Shown here: one piece after another, positions 32,920-45,196 of the stretch
Layout of the letters: each line of letters starts with the position of its first letter
Position numbering within the stretch: the first letter of the stretch is position 1
Assembly (NCBI GenBank): GCA_027625915.1
Contig: JANTQA010000026.1
Location: 5,518,001-5,582,000 of the forward strand
DNA length: 64,000 nucleotides
Direction of reading: 5' to 3'
Origin: Anaeramoeba flamelloides
Taxonomy: Eukaryota; Metamonada; Anaeramoebidae
The notes under the pieces: model-generated
Told to the model about the DNA's origin: nothing
What the model saw: the letters and a program-made list of their open reading frames with translations, nothing else
Databases searched by the model: none
Program-made: the position numbers and the translations under genes

Positions 32920-33900
32920 TTAAATCCTAGATCACAATCATGATAAAATTTTGTCAAAAAAAAATTAAATATTTGCTAATTTTACCCTTTTTAATAATTT
33001 CGATTAGAATAAACACTATTGGTTAATAAACGATCTTTTATCAAAAAATATTTTCCAATATATTTTGTAATTTAAAATTGGAAAATCCAATTTTCCATGT
33101 TCACTTAAGATTTTTTTCAAAGATTTAATAGTAAAAAATTTGAAAATTTTTTTCTTCACAAATAAGAGGTCATTTTGTTATATTTTAATACTATTTTAAA
33201 TATGGTGAATATCTTTCAAATAGGACATCAATTATTTTAACTATTAAAGAATTATTTGTTCATTTAAATTGGAAAAAATATTTTTTCTTTGATTTTCCGT
33301 TAGGTTTTTTTTTAATTTTTGTAATAAACAGAAAATCTAAATAAATTTTCGGTTTATTTCAAAAAGTAAAAAAAACCACCTTTAGGTTTTCCAGACTTTA
33401 AAATAATTGAGCAAAATCTTTAATTTTTCTCTATTCTTTTGAATTCTGGAAAAGCGCCGTTAGGTTTTCTTAAGTTTTCTGTTTATTTGGAAAATCGATA
33501 GATTTTACAAATAAAACAGAAAATCTCAAGAAAACCTAGACACTCAACGGCACTCTACATACACTCTCAATATTTATCATCAGTTATTTTTTTTCTGTGT
33601 TTAAGTTTTTTTAGATGATAAGAGTGTTTTCGAAACTATTAGTTATTATCTATTCCAAAAAATATCCTAAAGCTGAGTTTAAAGAAAATTCATTGTTAAA
33701 ATCATTTAAATTTTTTTACCCTAAAATAGACCGTTTTTTCAAGACTAAAGACTTTTAAAAATGGTGGTACTATTAACAACAATAAACACAACTGCCTCAA
33801 GAATTTTAAGAACTGGGGTTATGATTATGTTTTGAATAAACTCAATTAACAAGGGTGAAATGATAAGTAAAGCTTATTTTTTGTCTAACTTTTTTTTTCA
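32920..33900 (+). repeat. Dispersed repeat R7, copy carrying a hairpin cluster
   Basis: It aligns in reverse orientation with 46440-47190. On the left side ATTTGCTAATTTTA, GTTAATAAACGATCTTTTAT and AAATTGGATTTTCCA-like blocks match; on the right side ATCATCAG, AAACTATTAGTTATTAT, TTTTTACCC and AATAAACA. The matched flanks are interrupted here, but not at 46.8 kb, by the hairpin cluster at 33300-33570. Confidence 0.6.
33294..33560. repeat. Three tandem hairpins (modules A, B, C) with shared linkers
   Basis: Module A (33300-33395) runs GTTAGGTTTTTTTTTAATTT to AAAGTAAAAAAAACC with an inner AATAAACAGAAAAT/ATTTTCGGTTTATT stem. Module B (33400-33462) pairs TTTTCCAGA with TCTGGAAAA around TTGAGCAAAATC/TTTTTCTC. 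Module C (33464-33532) pairs TAGGTTTTCTTAAGTTTTCT with its complement around a GATAGATTTT loop. It ends CCTAGACACTCAACGGCACT, the family terminus. Confidence 0.75.
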
Positions 33901-34544
33901 ATTTTATTTTTTCATCCTAGTGATAGGTAAATAAATAAATATCATCGTTTTTTAAAAAATCCACACATAAATTTTTTATATATGCTGTGTTTAAAGAAAA
34001 AAAAACACTTTGATTTTTAATATTTGCCAGATTTTTTGCTCGGTATCTTTATATATATATAAGGTATCTCCAAAAAAAGGGAGACATTTTTTTTTTACAT
34101 TTCTTGAAAAATCATCTTTGTTAGTGAAAGTGTTCATTAATTGGCAATAACAAATTAGATTTAATATTAATATAAATTGAATAAATGACTAAGGTATTTA
34201 TTCAAAAATATATTAATGGAAAAATTTCTACAAAATGAAAAAAAAATTGTACTTTTTTTGGTGAAAACAAGGTCTGACCAATTTCAATTATAAACTGGAA
34301 ATATGGAAAGGATAACAATGATTTTTTAAACAATAAAATGTATTTATATGCTTAAAATTCTATTTGAAATTTTGTAGAGATTAAACAAGTTATAATAACG
34401 TTTTTTTCTATCAAAAATAAAATAATAAATACCAATTTTCGCCCCTAAAAATATCCTTATAAACCAAGATCAAAAATTTTAATATCTTTTATTTATGTAA
34501 TACAATACCTAGAAAAAAATTGAATTATTTTCGAGAATCAATAA
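33901..34544. other. Intergenic, no gene supported
   Basis: AT-rich; contains a short (TA)n run near 34052. No supported open frame or RNA gene. Confidence 0.5.
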
Positions 34545-35255
34545 ATGGTATTTAATGGTTTTTGGATGTTTACGGGTCGAGTCATTAGGGTGAAATTTTT
34601 TATTCTGAAATGGAAAATACTTTTTAGTAATTTTATTGGGGACCTAAAACCAATCAAAAACCAACTAACCTATGGTTTACGATCGATCTCCAAAAATCAA
34701 CAACCAAAAATGAGAACATTTTTAGAAAAAACGCCAAAGAGTGACACTCAATTTCCAATTAGAATGGTTGTTAATTGCAATTTTGAAAACAACTCTTTCA
34801 CAATTGAAGTGTCGCTCTTTGGCGCTTTTTGAGATCTGAGAGACTTTTTTTTTCTTTTTTTTCATTTTTCAAATGAGTTATTTTTATTGAAAGAATATTA
34901 CATAATCCTTACTTGGTCAAATTTATAGGATTACAAAATAACCACAAACCAGAATAAATCGAATAAAATTGATTGCGAAATACAAGAAAGTAATTTGTTT
35001 TAAATTAAAGAAATTTAACCTCTTTTTAAAAAGAAAATGAGAAAAGATGAATTTTTTTTTTAAATTTTTGATTTTTTGAAATTGAGAACTCTTTTTCTTC
35101 GTTTATCGAATTTTTTGTCAAAGAGATCGAATGGAATTTTTTTTTTTGTTATTTGGATTTTGTCAACCAAAAGAAGGCCTATTTCACAATACCCTTTTTG
35201 GTCTCAGATAACCCATTGAGTATGGTGCATTTCCAAGGTAAATGACTGGGCCCTT
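34545..35255 (-). repeat. Dispersed repeat R4, reverse copy with a small hairpin
   Basis: Its complement matches 24014-25240 in order. At 34724-34830 it contains a hairpin: AAAAAACGCCAAAGAGTGAC pairs with GTCGCTCTTTGGCGCTTTTT about 100 bases on. A 95-codon plus-strand open frame (34545-34832) spans this hairpin; it has no recognisable domain and its counterpart in the other copy is not open, so I do not call a gene. Confidence 0.6.
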
Positions 35256-35989
35256 AAATATTTTTTTTGAAGATTGTGTTTATTTAAGATTTTTTAAAAT
35301 AAATTTGCACTGCTTTATTGGAAATAGCTTAATTCTTTTTCAGTCGTTTGTGACAATTTATTTGACGAAATATGTTGAATCACTTCAGTTTTATCATATA
35401 TTCTTCTTTAAATATTTTTTCAATTTTTTTCAATCATAGTTTAAAATTATAAATTTTCCATTATACGTGGAATTTAGGAAATGCTAAATATATTGTTAAA
35501 AGGTTTTTAATGGTTAGATATTTATATTGAGCATTTAAATTTGGGACTTAAAAATATCATAGAAAATTGATATTTGATTATTTCATTTTATTCTTTGATT
35601 TTATTCTTTGATTTTAAATAATTCCACCAGCTTAAAAAAATTGTAAACGTGTATAATAAATGATCAATAAACGTATGCAGGGTATAAAAGGTAATTTTAA
35701 ATTTTTTTTTAATCATTTAGCATTATAATTTATTTACCTGGTTTTACTGGGTAATTATTTCAAAATTCAACGCACGCGTATGGGTAATATTGGTATAAAT
35801 AGTGTCTAGAAACTATATTATGGCCTTTATATATAAATATATATATATATGTATATGTATATGTATATAAATAATTTTCTAATCACAATAATTCAACGGG
35901 TATTCAAATTATATGTGTTGTCATCGGTCCTTAAAATCTTGTCTTTTTTTGTGTTATTTTTTGAATGTAAACTTTGTTTCATCTAAAGG
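35256..35989. other. Intergenic, no gene supported
   Basis: AT-rich, with (TA)n runs at 35830-35870. A 65-codon plus-strand open frame (35242-35439) is Phe-rich and unsupported. Confidence 0.5.
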
Positions 35990-36310
35990 GGCCGAACATT
36001 TTTTTTCAAATATCAAATATTTTTTATAATTGGGATTTGAAGAACAAATATAAAATAAGTAGAATTATAAACATCAAAGGATAGCTGATATACACATGAA
36101 ATAAAACTAATATATCAAAACATTTTCTTAAAAAATGAAAAACTCAAATTCTTTCTACTATTGAGAAAAAAAAACAATGTTCATTTTGATCCACTTTTAA
36201 AGATCAAATAATATCCCAATAGAAATCAAAATTATTTCTCTATAATCATTTTTACTTGATAAATAGTGTTAAAATGACACATTTTTATCATGTGGCTATG
36301 TATCTTGTAA
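35990..36310 (+). repeat. Dispersed repeat R3, copy 1
   Basis: Homologous to 51830-52140 (same orientation) and to the complement of 60960-61260. Shared blocks are AACAAATA(A)AAATAAGTAG, CATCAAAGAATAG-like sequence, CAATAGAAATCAA(A/T)ATTATTT and AAAGATCAAATAA. Confidence 0.55.
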
Positions 36311-36439
36311 TACTAAATAAAAAGTTGAAATGGTTTAGGTATCAAAAATTAGCTAAAAAAAAAACATCAAAAAAATAAGTAAAAAATCAAAAATCCATTC
36401 ATGTCGACATATTTCAAAAAAAAAAAAAAATTGCAAAAA

Positions 36440-36830
36440 ATTAGTGATTGTTTCAAAAGTGTGTAATTTTGAAAAGTTGTTATCTAGATCTTAATGGGTT
36501 TAATATCCATCTATAATCAATTACAGTCGGTTTCAAATTTAAGGTGCAAACTATCAACGAGATTTAAGGCACAAAAAAATCTCAAATTAAAGCACAAAAT
36601 TTGAAATTCTTTTTTTTACAAATTATTTGACTAGAATCTAAATTTCGCGTCTTAATATGAGATTTTTATTGTACCTTAATTTTCGTTTAAGTTTGTGTCT
36701 TAAAAGTGGAATTGGCTATATATAAAATTATCATAATTTTAAAAAAGCATTTATAAAAGATGTGTAATGGGAATACAGTCAGTAGTTTTGGCTAACTTTG
36801 ATATTAAGAATTTATTTTTTCCTTGTCGTG
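36440..36830 (+). repeat. Dispersed repeat R6, copy carrying a MITE
   Basis: Matches 590-815 on both sides of the inserted MITE: TTTCAAAAGTGTGTAATTTTG / TCTTAATGGGTTTAATA on the left, and ATAAAATTATCATAATTTT / AGTTTTGGCTAACTTTGAT on the right. Confidence 0.7.
36524..36718. mobile_element. Palindromic GGCACAAA-type MITE, copy in repeat R6 (195 bp)
   Basis: TA-flanked. Almost the whole element is inverted repeat: CAGTCGGTTTCAAATTTAAG at the left pairs with CTTAAAAGTGGAATTGGCTA at the right. It is older than the copies at 61.5 and 62.3 kb, with several changes in the boxes. The equivalent position near 680 has an uninterrupted AATTATATAAAATT, the empty site. Confidence 0.85.
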
Positions 36831-39686
36831 ATTTTTTTTTTTTTTTTCTTTTATATTTATAAATTTTTTCCTTTGTTTTAAGGGTAGTTTAAAACTATAA
36901 ATTTACTTGATTATCTACACATTATTTTTTTTTTTAATGGATCTGGAAATCTTCAATAGTTTCTAAAATCTGAGGAAATGGGTTGATTATATGACATTTT
37001 GGTTTTTTTTATATCTAATTTTGATTGTCTTTAAGTTTTTATTTCTTATATTTTTTGTGAGTTTTTCCAATAATATTAATAAAAAAATTTATTTTATTTG
37101 ATTTCTAAAAAAAAAAAAGAAAGGAATAAGGGGAATGAAAATGACATGGTATTGTAATAATCGACAACATGTGGTTTGTAATAAAAATACTTAATATTGT
37201 TAAAGGTTTTTTCGCTATTATCTAACTTATCATAATTATTTTCTTAATGAAGAAAATTATTCAAATTTTTGAAAAGTTTGAAAAAGGGTTGAGTATCTAC
37301 AAATCCTGATATATCAAAAAAAAAAAAAAAAAAAAGGCGTTAATATGTAAATACTTGTATAAATTTATAGTTTTAAATTATTCTTTATAACTTTCATAAA
37401 CAATTATAATTATAAAAAAACAATATATAAAAAAAAAGGGGAGAAATTGATGGGTATTTATACAGATTATTCAGTAAGAATAATATTAAAATTGTATTTT
37501 TTCTGTGTCTGGATATATTTTCAGAAAAAAATATTTTCATTTGCGAAAACTCTTCAAAATGGTGAAAACTTATACAAATGAGAAAATCAGTTCAAGTTCC
37601 AATTATATGTTTTTAATATACAAAAATGACACTTTTAAATTGTAATTTGATAAAAAAACTTTATGAAAAGTTTGTTCAAAAAGAGTCAAATAATCACATT
37701 TTTTCCACTTTTATACTTTGAATAAGTCTGCTGTGAATTTTATTTTAATACTTGGATGTAAAACTTTATTGATGCACCAAATAAATAAAAATATAATTTC
37801 TAAATTGGAAAAAAAAAAAAATTAAATAACATCAAGTATTTTTTATTTTTTTTTTTGATATTTTGAACATTTCCATTTTTTGAAATTAGTTGAGATCTGG
37901 TAATACACTTTGAGTTTTTGAAGAGATTCTTCTAAATTTATTTTTTTCGTTTTTCTCTATTAATTATTGAACAACAATTAACCAAAATCGTGATAAAAGA
38001 TAAATTGGAATGATCTTTTCTAGAAAAAAGACGTCTTTATTTTTTTTTATTTTAACTAATAAGTGGGATTTTTGAGATCCAATTTACTCTTCATAAATAA
38101 AATATAAATTTTTAATTCAAAAATATAGAAGGAAGAGTTCAATTATCTATCAAGATTTTAATTGTGAAATTACTTTGTTGAAAAATTTGGATTTTTAATC
38201 CCGTTTATTGAAAATATATTTGGGAAATTGTAAAAAAATATTTTCAAACCTTAAAATAGAAAAAGATTGAAGCCTCAAAAGAAGTGTTTTTATTTGAGTT
38301 AATATTTAAAAATAAGATTGTAAGTTTTAAGACAGAAGGTCTACGTTTTCGGGGGTAAAAAGTTCACTTTAACTGCCTTTTATTCAAATTATAAGTTCAC
38401 TAAATTAATAAAAATTGTTTTTTTTCTTCATTCATTTATAAAGAGAGGGGAATTAAGGTTTTCAAAAGCGATGGCCAAACTGCTGTTCTTGACCTTTCCA
38501 ACCAGAGAGTTACACTTTGGAAAAATTTACATATTAACTAGTTCCAAATAGTTAGACAAAATAAATTATCAATTGTAAAGGTAATAGAAAGAAACTGAGA
38601 CTATGGTTATTTATTTTCAATTAAAAAATCGATTATTTCGGAAATTAGTTTGTTTTTCAAAATTCCACTTTTTGAAAGGTTTTTCTTCTTTTAAAATTTA
38701 TTTTTTGATCTCTTTAAGATCCATCAGTTTTGTTTCTCTCTTCTGAAAAGTTTATTGATCGATTTTTTTTCAAAAATAAAAAAAATAGATTTTGTGTTTA
38801 TGTGAAATTTACTAGTCATATTCGATTGAATTCTTTTTTGAAAGAGAAGAGTTGTTTCTACAATTCAACAAAAGTGATGTTAATTTATTTTTCAAGAATT
38901 TAGTGGATTTAGACATAAATTAAAGTGTTCGATTTTTTGCTTTGAAATTTGCAATCTTTTTCACAAAAATCTTTTATGTTCGAATATTTCCTTACACTGT
39001 TTGTAAAAGAGAGACTTTTCTTTCTCAATTGTGTGAAACCTTTTTTAAAAAATCGAAATTTTTTCGAATGGCTATCTTTAACCAAACAAGAAGAAAAATA
39101 AAAAGAACAAAACAAAAATTTTATTTGTCAAAAGTCCTTACTTTTTTTTTACATTAATAAAAAATCAATAAAGTTTCAGAATGTCCAATTTTGTCAAGAC
39201 TTTTTGAAAAGAAATTGGAAAGGAAAGATGGAAGAAAAATGCAAAATTTAGAAAAAGAAATATTTTTTTGTTTGTAAAAGTCAATCAGGTTCCAAAAGTA
39301 AAAAGAGGTGAGGTTTAGTATTCATAAAAAAGGAAATTATTTTTCATTTTCACAAACTGGAATTAAAAATAATTATTTTTTCGGAAAAAAAGACTGTTAG
39401 AGAAAGCAGACTTTTAATTTTGGATTGTGTTGTTTAATTGAACCCAGTTATTCATTTCCATCAAAATTCACAAATTTCAACTTTCATTAACTAATTTTTT
39501 AAAATAAAAAAAATTGAATCGCAAACAAAAAATAAAAGATTAAGAGAAACACTTTTCAACCTCAAGTTGGGAATAGAAAAGTTAATTTTCCTTTTCATTT
39601 TTCATAAATTTTTATCCACTTTTGTTTTAAATTTTTATTCTTTTTTTAACAAATTTAATTTTTTTTTTTTCTTTTCATTCTTGCGC
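36831..39686. other. Intergenic; one coding-like islet at 38460-38560
   Basis: Long, AT-rich spacer upstream of the vitellogenin-like gene. The only non-random patch is 38463-38555, where one plus frame reads DGQTAVLDLSNQRVTLW followed by a stop. It resembles protein, but no start, splice signal or domain supports it. Overlapping open frames at 38909-39157 on both strands are not supported. No promoter motif is recognised. Confidence 0.4.
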
Positions 39687-42600
39687 ATGAAACTTTTTTT
39701 AATTGTGCTTCTTGCACTTTTGTCAACTTTAATCAACACATATCCAACACAGTTGAATTATGTTGTTGGACACCAATATGAATATATCACCAAAGGAACC
39801 TTAGATGCTAGAGGACATGAAGTTACTTCTGGTACTACCACTTATGGTGTAAAAGGAAACATGAACAGTATTTTTGCTACAAAATGTATTGACGAAGATT
39901 CTGAAAAATATCTTTTTGTAAGTGATCATTCTTTTTTTTTTACAAAGAAAAATAAAAAATACAAAAAAAAAAAAATTTTCCAGAATTTTATTCTCATTTT
40001 AGACAAAATCCAAACAAACAAAAAATAAAATGAAAAAAATCTCATCACTAAAACCAAACTTTAAAATAAACCAAAACCAAAAACAAAAAACCAAATACCA
40101 AAAAACCAAAAAACCAAAACAATAATAGATTTGTAACATGTTTGATACACAAGTTGGTGTAAACCAAGGTGACTCAGCTACCATGCAACCACTTCATTCA
40201 CATGTGACTGCTGAAGGAGACAGCCCACTTGGGTATGACATGTACTATGAACACTACAAGACCACAGGTAAATTAGGGAAAATCTATTACAACACTGCCG
40301 ATAGTGCCTCCTTAGTTGAAATCAAGGTTGGAGCCATCTCAAGCATGCAAACATACTTGACCCACCCACAGCAAAAGCAAACTCAAATGCTCGACGATCC
40401 ATTGGGATCCTACGACGCTGTTTTCTATGGCTATAACGCTGCCGATTCTGCATTAACTATCAAAAAGAACTTCAACCAAAACAACGTCAAAACCTTTTCC
40501 GATCCAAAGGTTGTCAAGAACACCGTCCAAGTCCAAGGGTCTACAAACACCATGATCCACAAATACGGGCATATCCAAACCTCGAGTGTCGATCAGCTTG
40601 TTGTGTTCAAGAAAAACAGCGCCGGCGAAGAGCAAAGCGGCGAATTGGACGCATCCAAAATTGGCTTAGATTCCGATATCGGATCACACGGTGTCCTCAA
40701 TATGAACTTGCAAGGGATCTATGGTGTGGAACACGCCGAACGAAAAGGGCTATCAACCACACATAGCACTTTCCAACATTTAAAAGACTCTGAAGAACAC
40801 GTTGAGTCATCACTATTTGGATTTTCAAGGGCAAGAGCCACACGCGCACCAACATTGGAGGAAGATTTTGAAGGCTACAACGCAAATTCCGAAATTTTGA
40901 AATTAAGCGAGCTTACCGCTTCAAACGAATTCATCAAGTACTCTAACGAAATTATCAAAATTGCGGACAAATTGGTCCAATACTACAATTTGAAACCACA
41001 AGACCTCGAAGCCGATCTCGTCCCAAGCCTGATCAAAAACTCCCACGAAGGAAACGCAATGATCACCACATTGTTCTATATCCTTTCCACCAGCGAACTG
41101 AAGACCGCACAACGACTAATAATCTCCTATGGTCTCAAATCTGAGACTGAATCTGTCCGCGACATTGCAATCATGGCCTGTCACAATGTCAAAAGCCCAA
41201 TCAGCGAATTGCTGTATGCGCTTAAAAAGCTCTACGTTTCCGAGAACAACCACAACGCCCTCGCCGCCATGGGCACCACCATTGAAAACATCGAAGATCA
41301 AGAGGTTCGACAGGAGGCATCCAACTTCTTAATCTCGCAACTGTACTACTCTCTCTCCAAAACCACCAAAGATCAAGACGAACATATGATTGCATCGATC
41401 ATCAACGGCATGTCCAACGCCGGCGAAGGCAGCATCAGCTTGATGGATTTGCCACTTGATCAATTAACTGCCCATCCCCACTACAAGGTCCGAAGGGCGA
41501 TCGCCGATTACTTTGAATTGGTCCACCACCACAGCGAGGACAAATCCAGCAGCGCCTTCGCACAAATCTTCCTTGAAGACATGCTCGCCAAAGAAGAAAA
41601 CTGGCACCTCAAGCGCCAAATCGGGCGATTCCTCGGCAAATCCCTATCCATCGAAAATTCCGACCCCAATTTCCCCTTCAACAAGGACTGGAAATACGAC
41701 AAGATCATGGGCGGCAAAGAAGTTGGCGCAGAGTTCTCCATGGAATTCTTCATCGGCACCAATTTCGACTGCAACCAAAAATACTTCAATTACAAGGTCA
41801 TGGGCAACATCGAATTGGACTTGCTGCTCTTCGGTATGGTCAACGTACCAGGCCTCCAAGCACATGGCGAATATGGACGACAAAACGGCGCAAAGTTACT
41901 CGACGAATTCTTCTTGAAGGTCTTCACAAAGGTCGTCTGGCAAAAGCCAATCCCATCTCTGGATTGCGTCGAACACACATACCCTATCGCACATACCGCA
42001 CCCGCACTTGACTTGTCCTATACCGTCTTCGTTTCAATCATCCCTATCACTTTCTACATCAAGGCTACACTCACATTAGACCTTTCATGGGGATGGAAAA
42101 TCTGCGACGACACCTTATTGGCAATGATCGAATTGATCCCAGCTGCTGGACTCACAATCTCAGGTGGCGCAGAAATTAACCTTTTCATTTTGAAAGCTGG
42201 CGTTGAACTTGTCGGGGGACTCAATGGTGACTTAAGACCACAAGGATATATTCATGGTTCAGAATGTACTATTGGCTTTGATTTAGACTTTACCTCAAAT
42301 CCTTTCAATATTAAAATGGACGCTTACTTTGAATGGAAAAGTAAATAATTTTTTTTTTGTTTTTTTTTATTTCTTCAGTTTTGTTTTTTTTTCTTTTTGA
42401 ATTTTTATTTGTGTTACTAATATGATTCAAATCAAGTAACTGGTGTAAAATATCTTTTATTGTTGATCACATTTGCCAACTTTGCTTACTTGATCTTGAA
42501 AAATAATCAAATAAAAAATTTTTTTTTTCTATTAAAATTTACTTATTCCCTATTTATAAATATTAATTTTTTTTTTTTATATTTATTGATTACTTATTTT

Positions 42601-42753
42601 AATAAATTCTTTTAATTGTATAATTTAATAGAATGTAAATTCTTAATTTTTGACTGTCACTGGGGTAAACATAACGAATACGATTTCTTTAATTGGGCAG
42701 AACCAAGTCACAATGATATCATTTATAACGTAGACTATAAAATTGCAAAATAA
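39687..42753 (+). CDS. Secreted vitellogenin-like large lipid transfer protein, three exons (854 residues)
   Basis: Exons 39687-39917, 40129-42340 and 42632-42753 join in frame; the introns are 211 and 291 bp with GTAAGT...AATAG and GTAAAT...AATAG ends. An internal ATG in an upstream-extended frame was rejected because MKLFLIVLLALLSTLINTYP is a textbook signal peptide. Residues about 20-310 form a beta-rich N-sheet-like region (YVVGHQYEYITKGTLDARG; GDSPLGYDMYYEHY). About 331-600 is a helical repeat region like the lipovitellin alpha-superhelix (VRDIAIMACHNVKSPISELL; HYKVRRAIADYFELVHHH). About 600-815 is beta-rich again, with NFDCNQKYFNYKVMG. The short last exon adds CKFLIFDCHWGKHNEYDFFN and ends at TAA. 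The order matches the Vitellogenin_N lipid-binding module of large lipid transfer proteins, shorter than animal vitellogenins. The ligand and role (lipid export or storage) are inferred. Codons in the middle of exon 2 are strikingly C-ending, unlike the AT-rich start and end, suggesting strong expression. Confidence 0.8.
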
Positions 42754-45152
42754 AAGAAAATTCAATTTTTAATTTTTTTTTGAATTAATTTTTTTAATAT
42801 GCTCTCTTTTTTTTTTATTAATTTTTTTTTTTTAGCTCTGCTTATGATAACTTTCTTTTTGATTTTTTTAATACAAAATAATTAATTAAATATCTTTTAC
42901 ACTTTATTTTTTTTTCAAAAATATTTTTAGGTTTACTTTTTTTAATATTTAAAATACATTTTCTTTTCTTTTTACAATAAATAAAATTCTATTAATTTTT
43001 TTTTTTGGAATTTTTTTTACCAGTGTCATCTAATATGCATTATACTTTTGGTATATTCGTTTTAAAAAAGTTTTCACTTTTTTTTTATTTGTTTTATTGG
43101 AATTAAAAGTTTTGGGTTTTAATAAAGTGAAATTTTTTTTTTAAAAAAGTGCTTTTCTTCCCAATTCAACCTCAACACCAAATTGAAAGCCCGAGTTCCT
43201 CACTTTTGTAAAATAGAAAACTTTCTAAAAGTTTTAGTTCTGGCAAAATTTAACTTTAATAAAACAGCAAACTTTCAAAAAAAGTTTTAAAAAATTCCTT
43301 ACTTTTTTGAAATGGATGTAACAGGAACATTATTAATTATTTTATCTCATGCTTATAAATTTTTAGTGATTCAGGGAATAAATTAATTACACTTAATTTT
43401 TTAACAAGAATTTTCCTAAGCAATATTTGTCCAGCCTCGATCAAATTATGTTCAAATGTATGTTATAATTATCAAAAAAGCAAATTATGATATTTAAAAT
43501 TAAATAGAAAAAACTGGGTAAAATGCAAAAATGTAAATGATCAGATAATTTTCCCAGTACATTCATTTATAAATAAGATACAGCCGTTCCAACGCTTACA
43601 TGAAAATTTATAAGATATAGAAATTAATTTTATATTACAAAATTTATCCTGTATAATTTAAATGTAAAATGGTGATAATAGTTTATCAGAAACAATAAAA
43701 TTTATAATATATGAAAAAAAACCATGATCAATTTTTTATTTTTAGAAACAGATAAACAAATTCATAAAAAAAAATTTACATTTATGAGGATCATCTTTTC
43801 CAAAATTGAAAAAATCACAAGTTTTTACTATTTAGAAACAATGACCCATAAAAACCACTTTCAAGTTTTGATGGTTTCTTTGATTTCTGTGATTTCTTTC
43901 CTTTTTGAAATTGAACTTCTTTCTTCATTTCTTACACAAAAAAAAAATAATTCTCTTATGATGTAAGAAAAATTGAATTTTCTATTTCATAAAGTACACT
44001 TTATAACAGTTAATTAATTTCTAGGCCTTTTTAAATTTCATGGTATGGCTCGAAGGGCTGAATAAATTACTGATTACAATTTATACCTTTTTAGACAATA
44101 GTGGTACTTTTTGGGATATTATTTTTCAGGATTTATCCCCAATTTGAAAATTGATTTAATTTACAAGAATTAGAAACTTATTGGCTTTGATTAAGAAAAT
44201 GAAATATATGATGATTCAAAATTTGTTATCACAATATCAAAATTTGACAGAAAAAAACAGAATCCTATTTTACAAGTTAAAAAAAATTTCCAGCTTTTTT
44301 TTTTTTATTTAAAGAAGGTGATATTACACCCCTTGTTTACCATTAGGTTTATTTGAGTTTTATTTTTATTTATAAAATAAGAGATTATCCAAATAAAACC
44401 GAAAACATAAGAAAACTTTCATTCGGTTTATTTTCATTTAATCAATAAAAACAAAAATTCAGACAATTTTTTTATTTCTAAAATTAAAAAAAAAATTAGG
44501 CACCTGATGGAACTATATGGAACTTTTTGAATTCTGAAATAAAAATTTTGTAATTTTATAAAGTCTCAAAATTAATTTTATTACCCACCACGGCTAATAA
44601 ACACATAGTGTCTTTTTTTTTTTTTTTTTTGTAATAATATTAGAAATATTATTGTTTATTAATATATTGGAAAAAATTACTAAAATCTTTCCAAACAAAT
44701 GGAAAAACTTGAAAAATCATGATTATTGGATTTTATTATGTTAATAAGATAAATAATTTAGGTGATTTTCATTTTAATTATCAGAATTTCTATTTTTTAT
44801 TTTTTTTTATTTATGGGTATTTAACATTTGGGGAATGAAAAAAACCAGATACGAAGAAACCAATTTGGAAATAATATAAAGTATAAAAATGGAAACAGTT
44901 AAAGTTTGATCACAAATAAGTCAGATATAGGAATTTTGAAAGATCATTATTGAATTGATATATATATATAACATTGACGAAAGAAAATAAAGAAAAAAAA
45001 ATTTTCAAAAAAATACCCAGATAAATAACAACTTTATATCAATAATGAGACTTTAAAGAATTTTTTTTTGATTTTTTAAGAGTTATCAATAAAATATAAA
45101 GATCTTTTTACAAGTTCACGTTATTCAATAGTTTTTATTGATTATATATTAG

Positions 45153-45196
<44 letters not shown>

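Noticed and set aside
39567-39686. Upstream in-frame extension of the vitellogenin-like exon 1
   Set aside because: It is a Phe-rich leader from poly-T and would bury the clear signal peptide that starts at 39687.
41113-41978. Several open frames on both strands overlapping the middle of the vitellogenin-like gene
   Set aside because: They exist only because that part of the gene is GC-rich; they have no domains and are shadows of the real frame.
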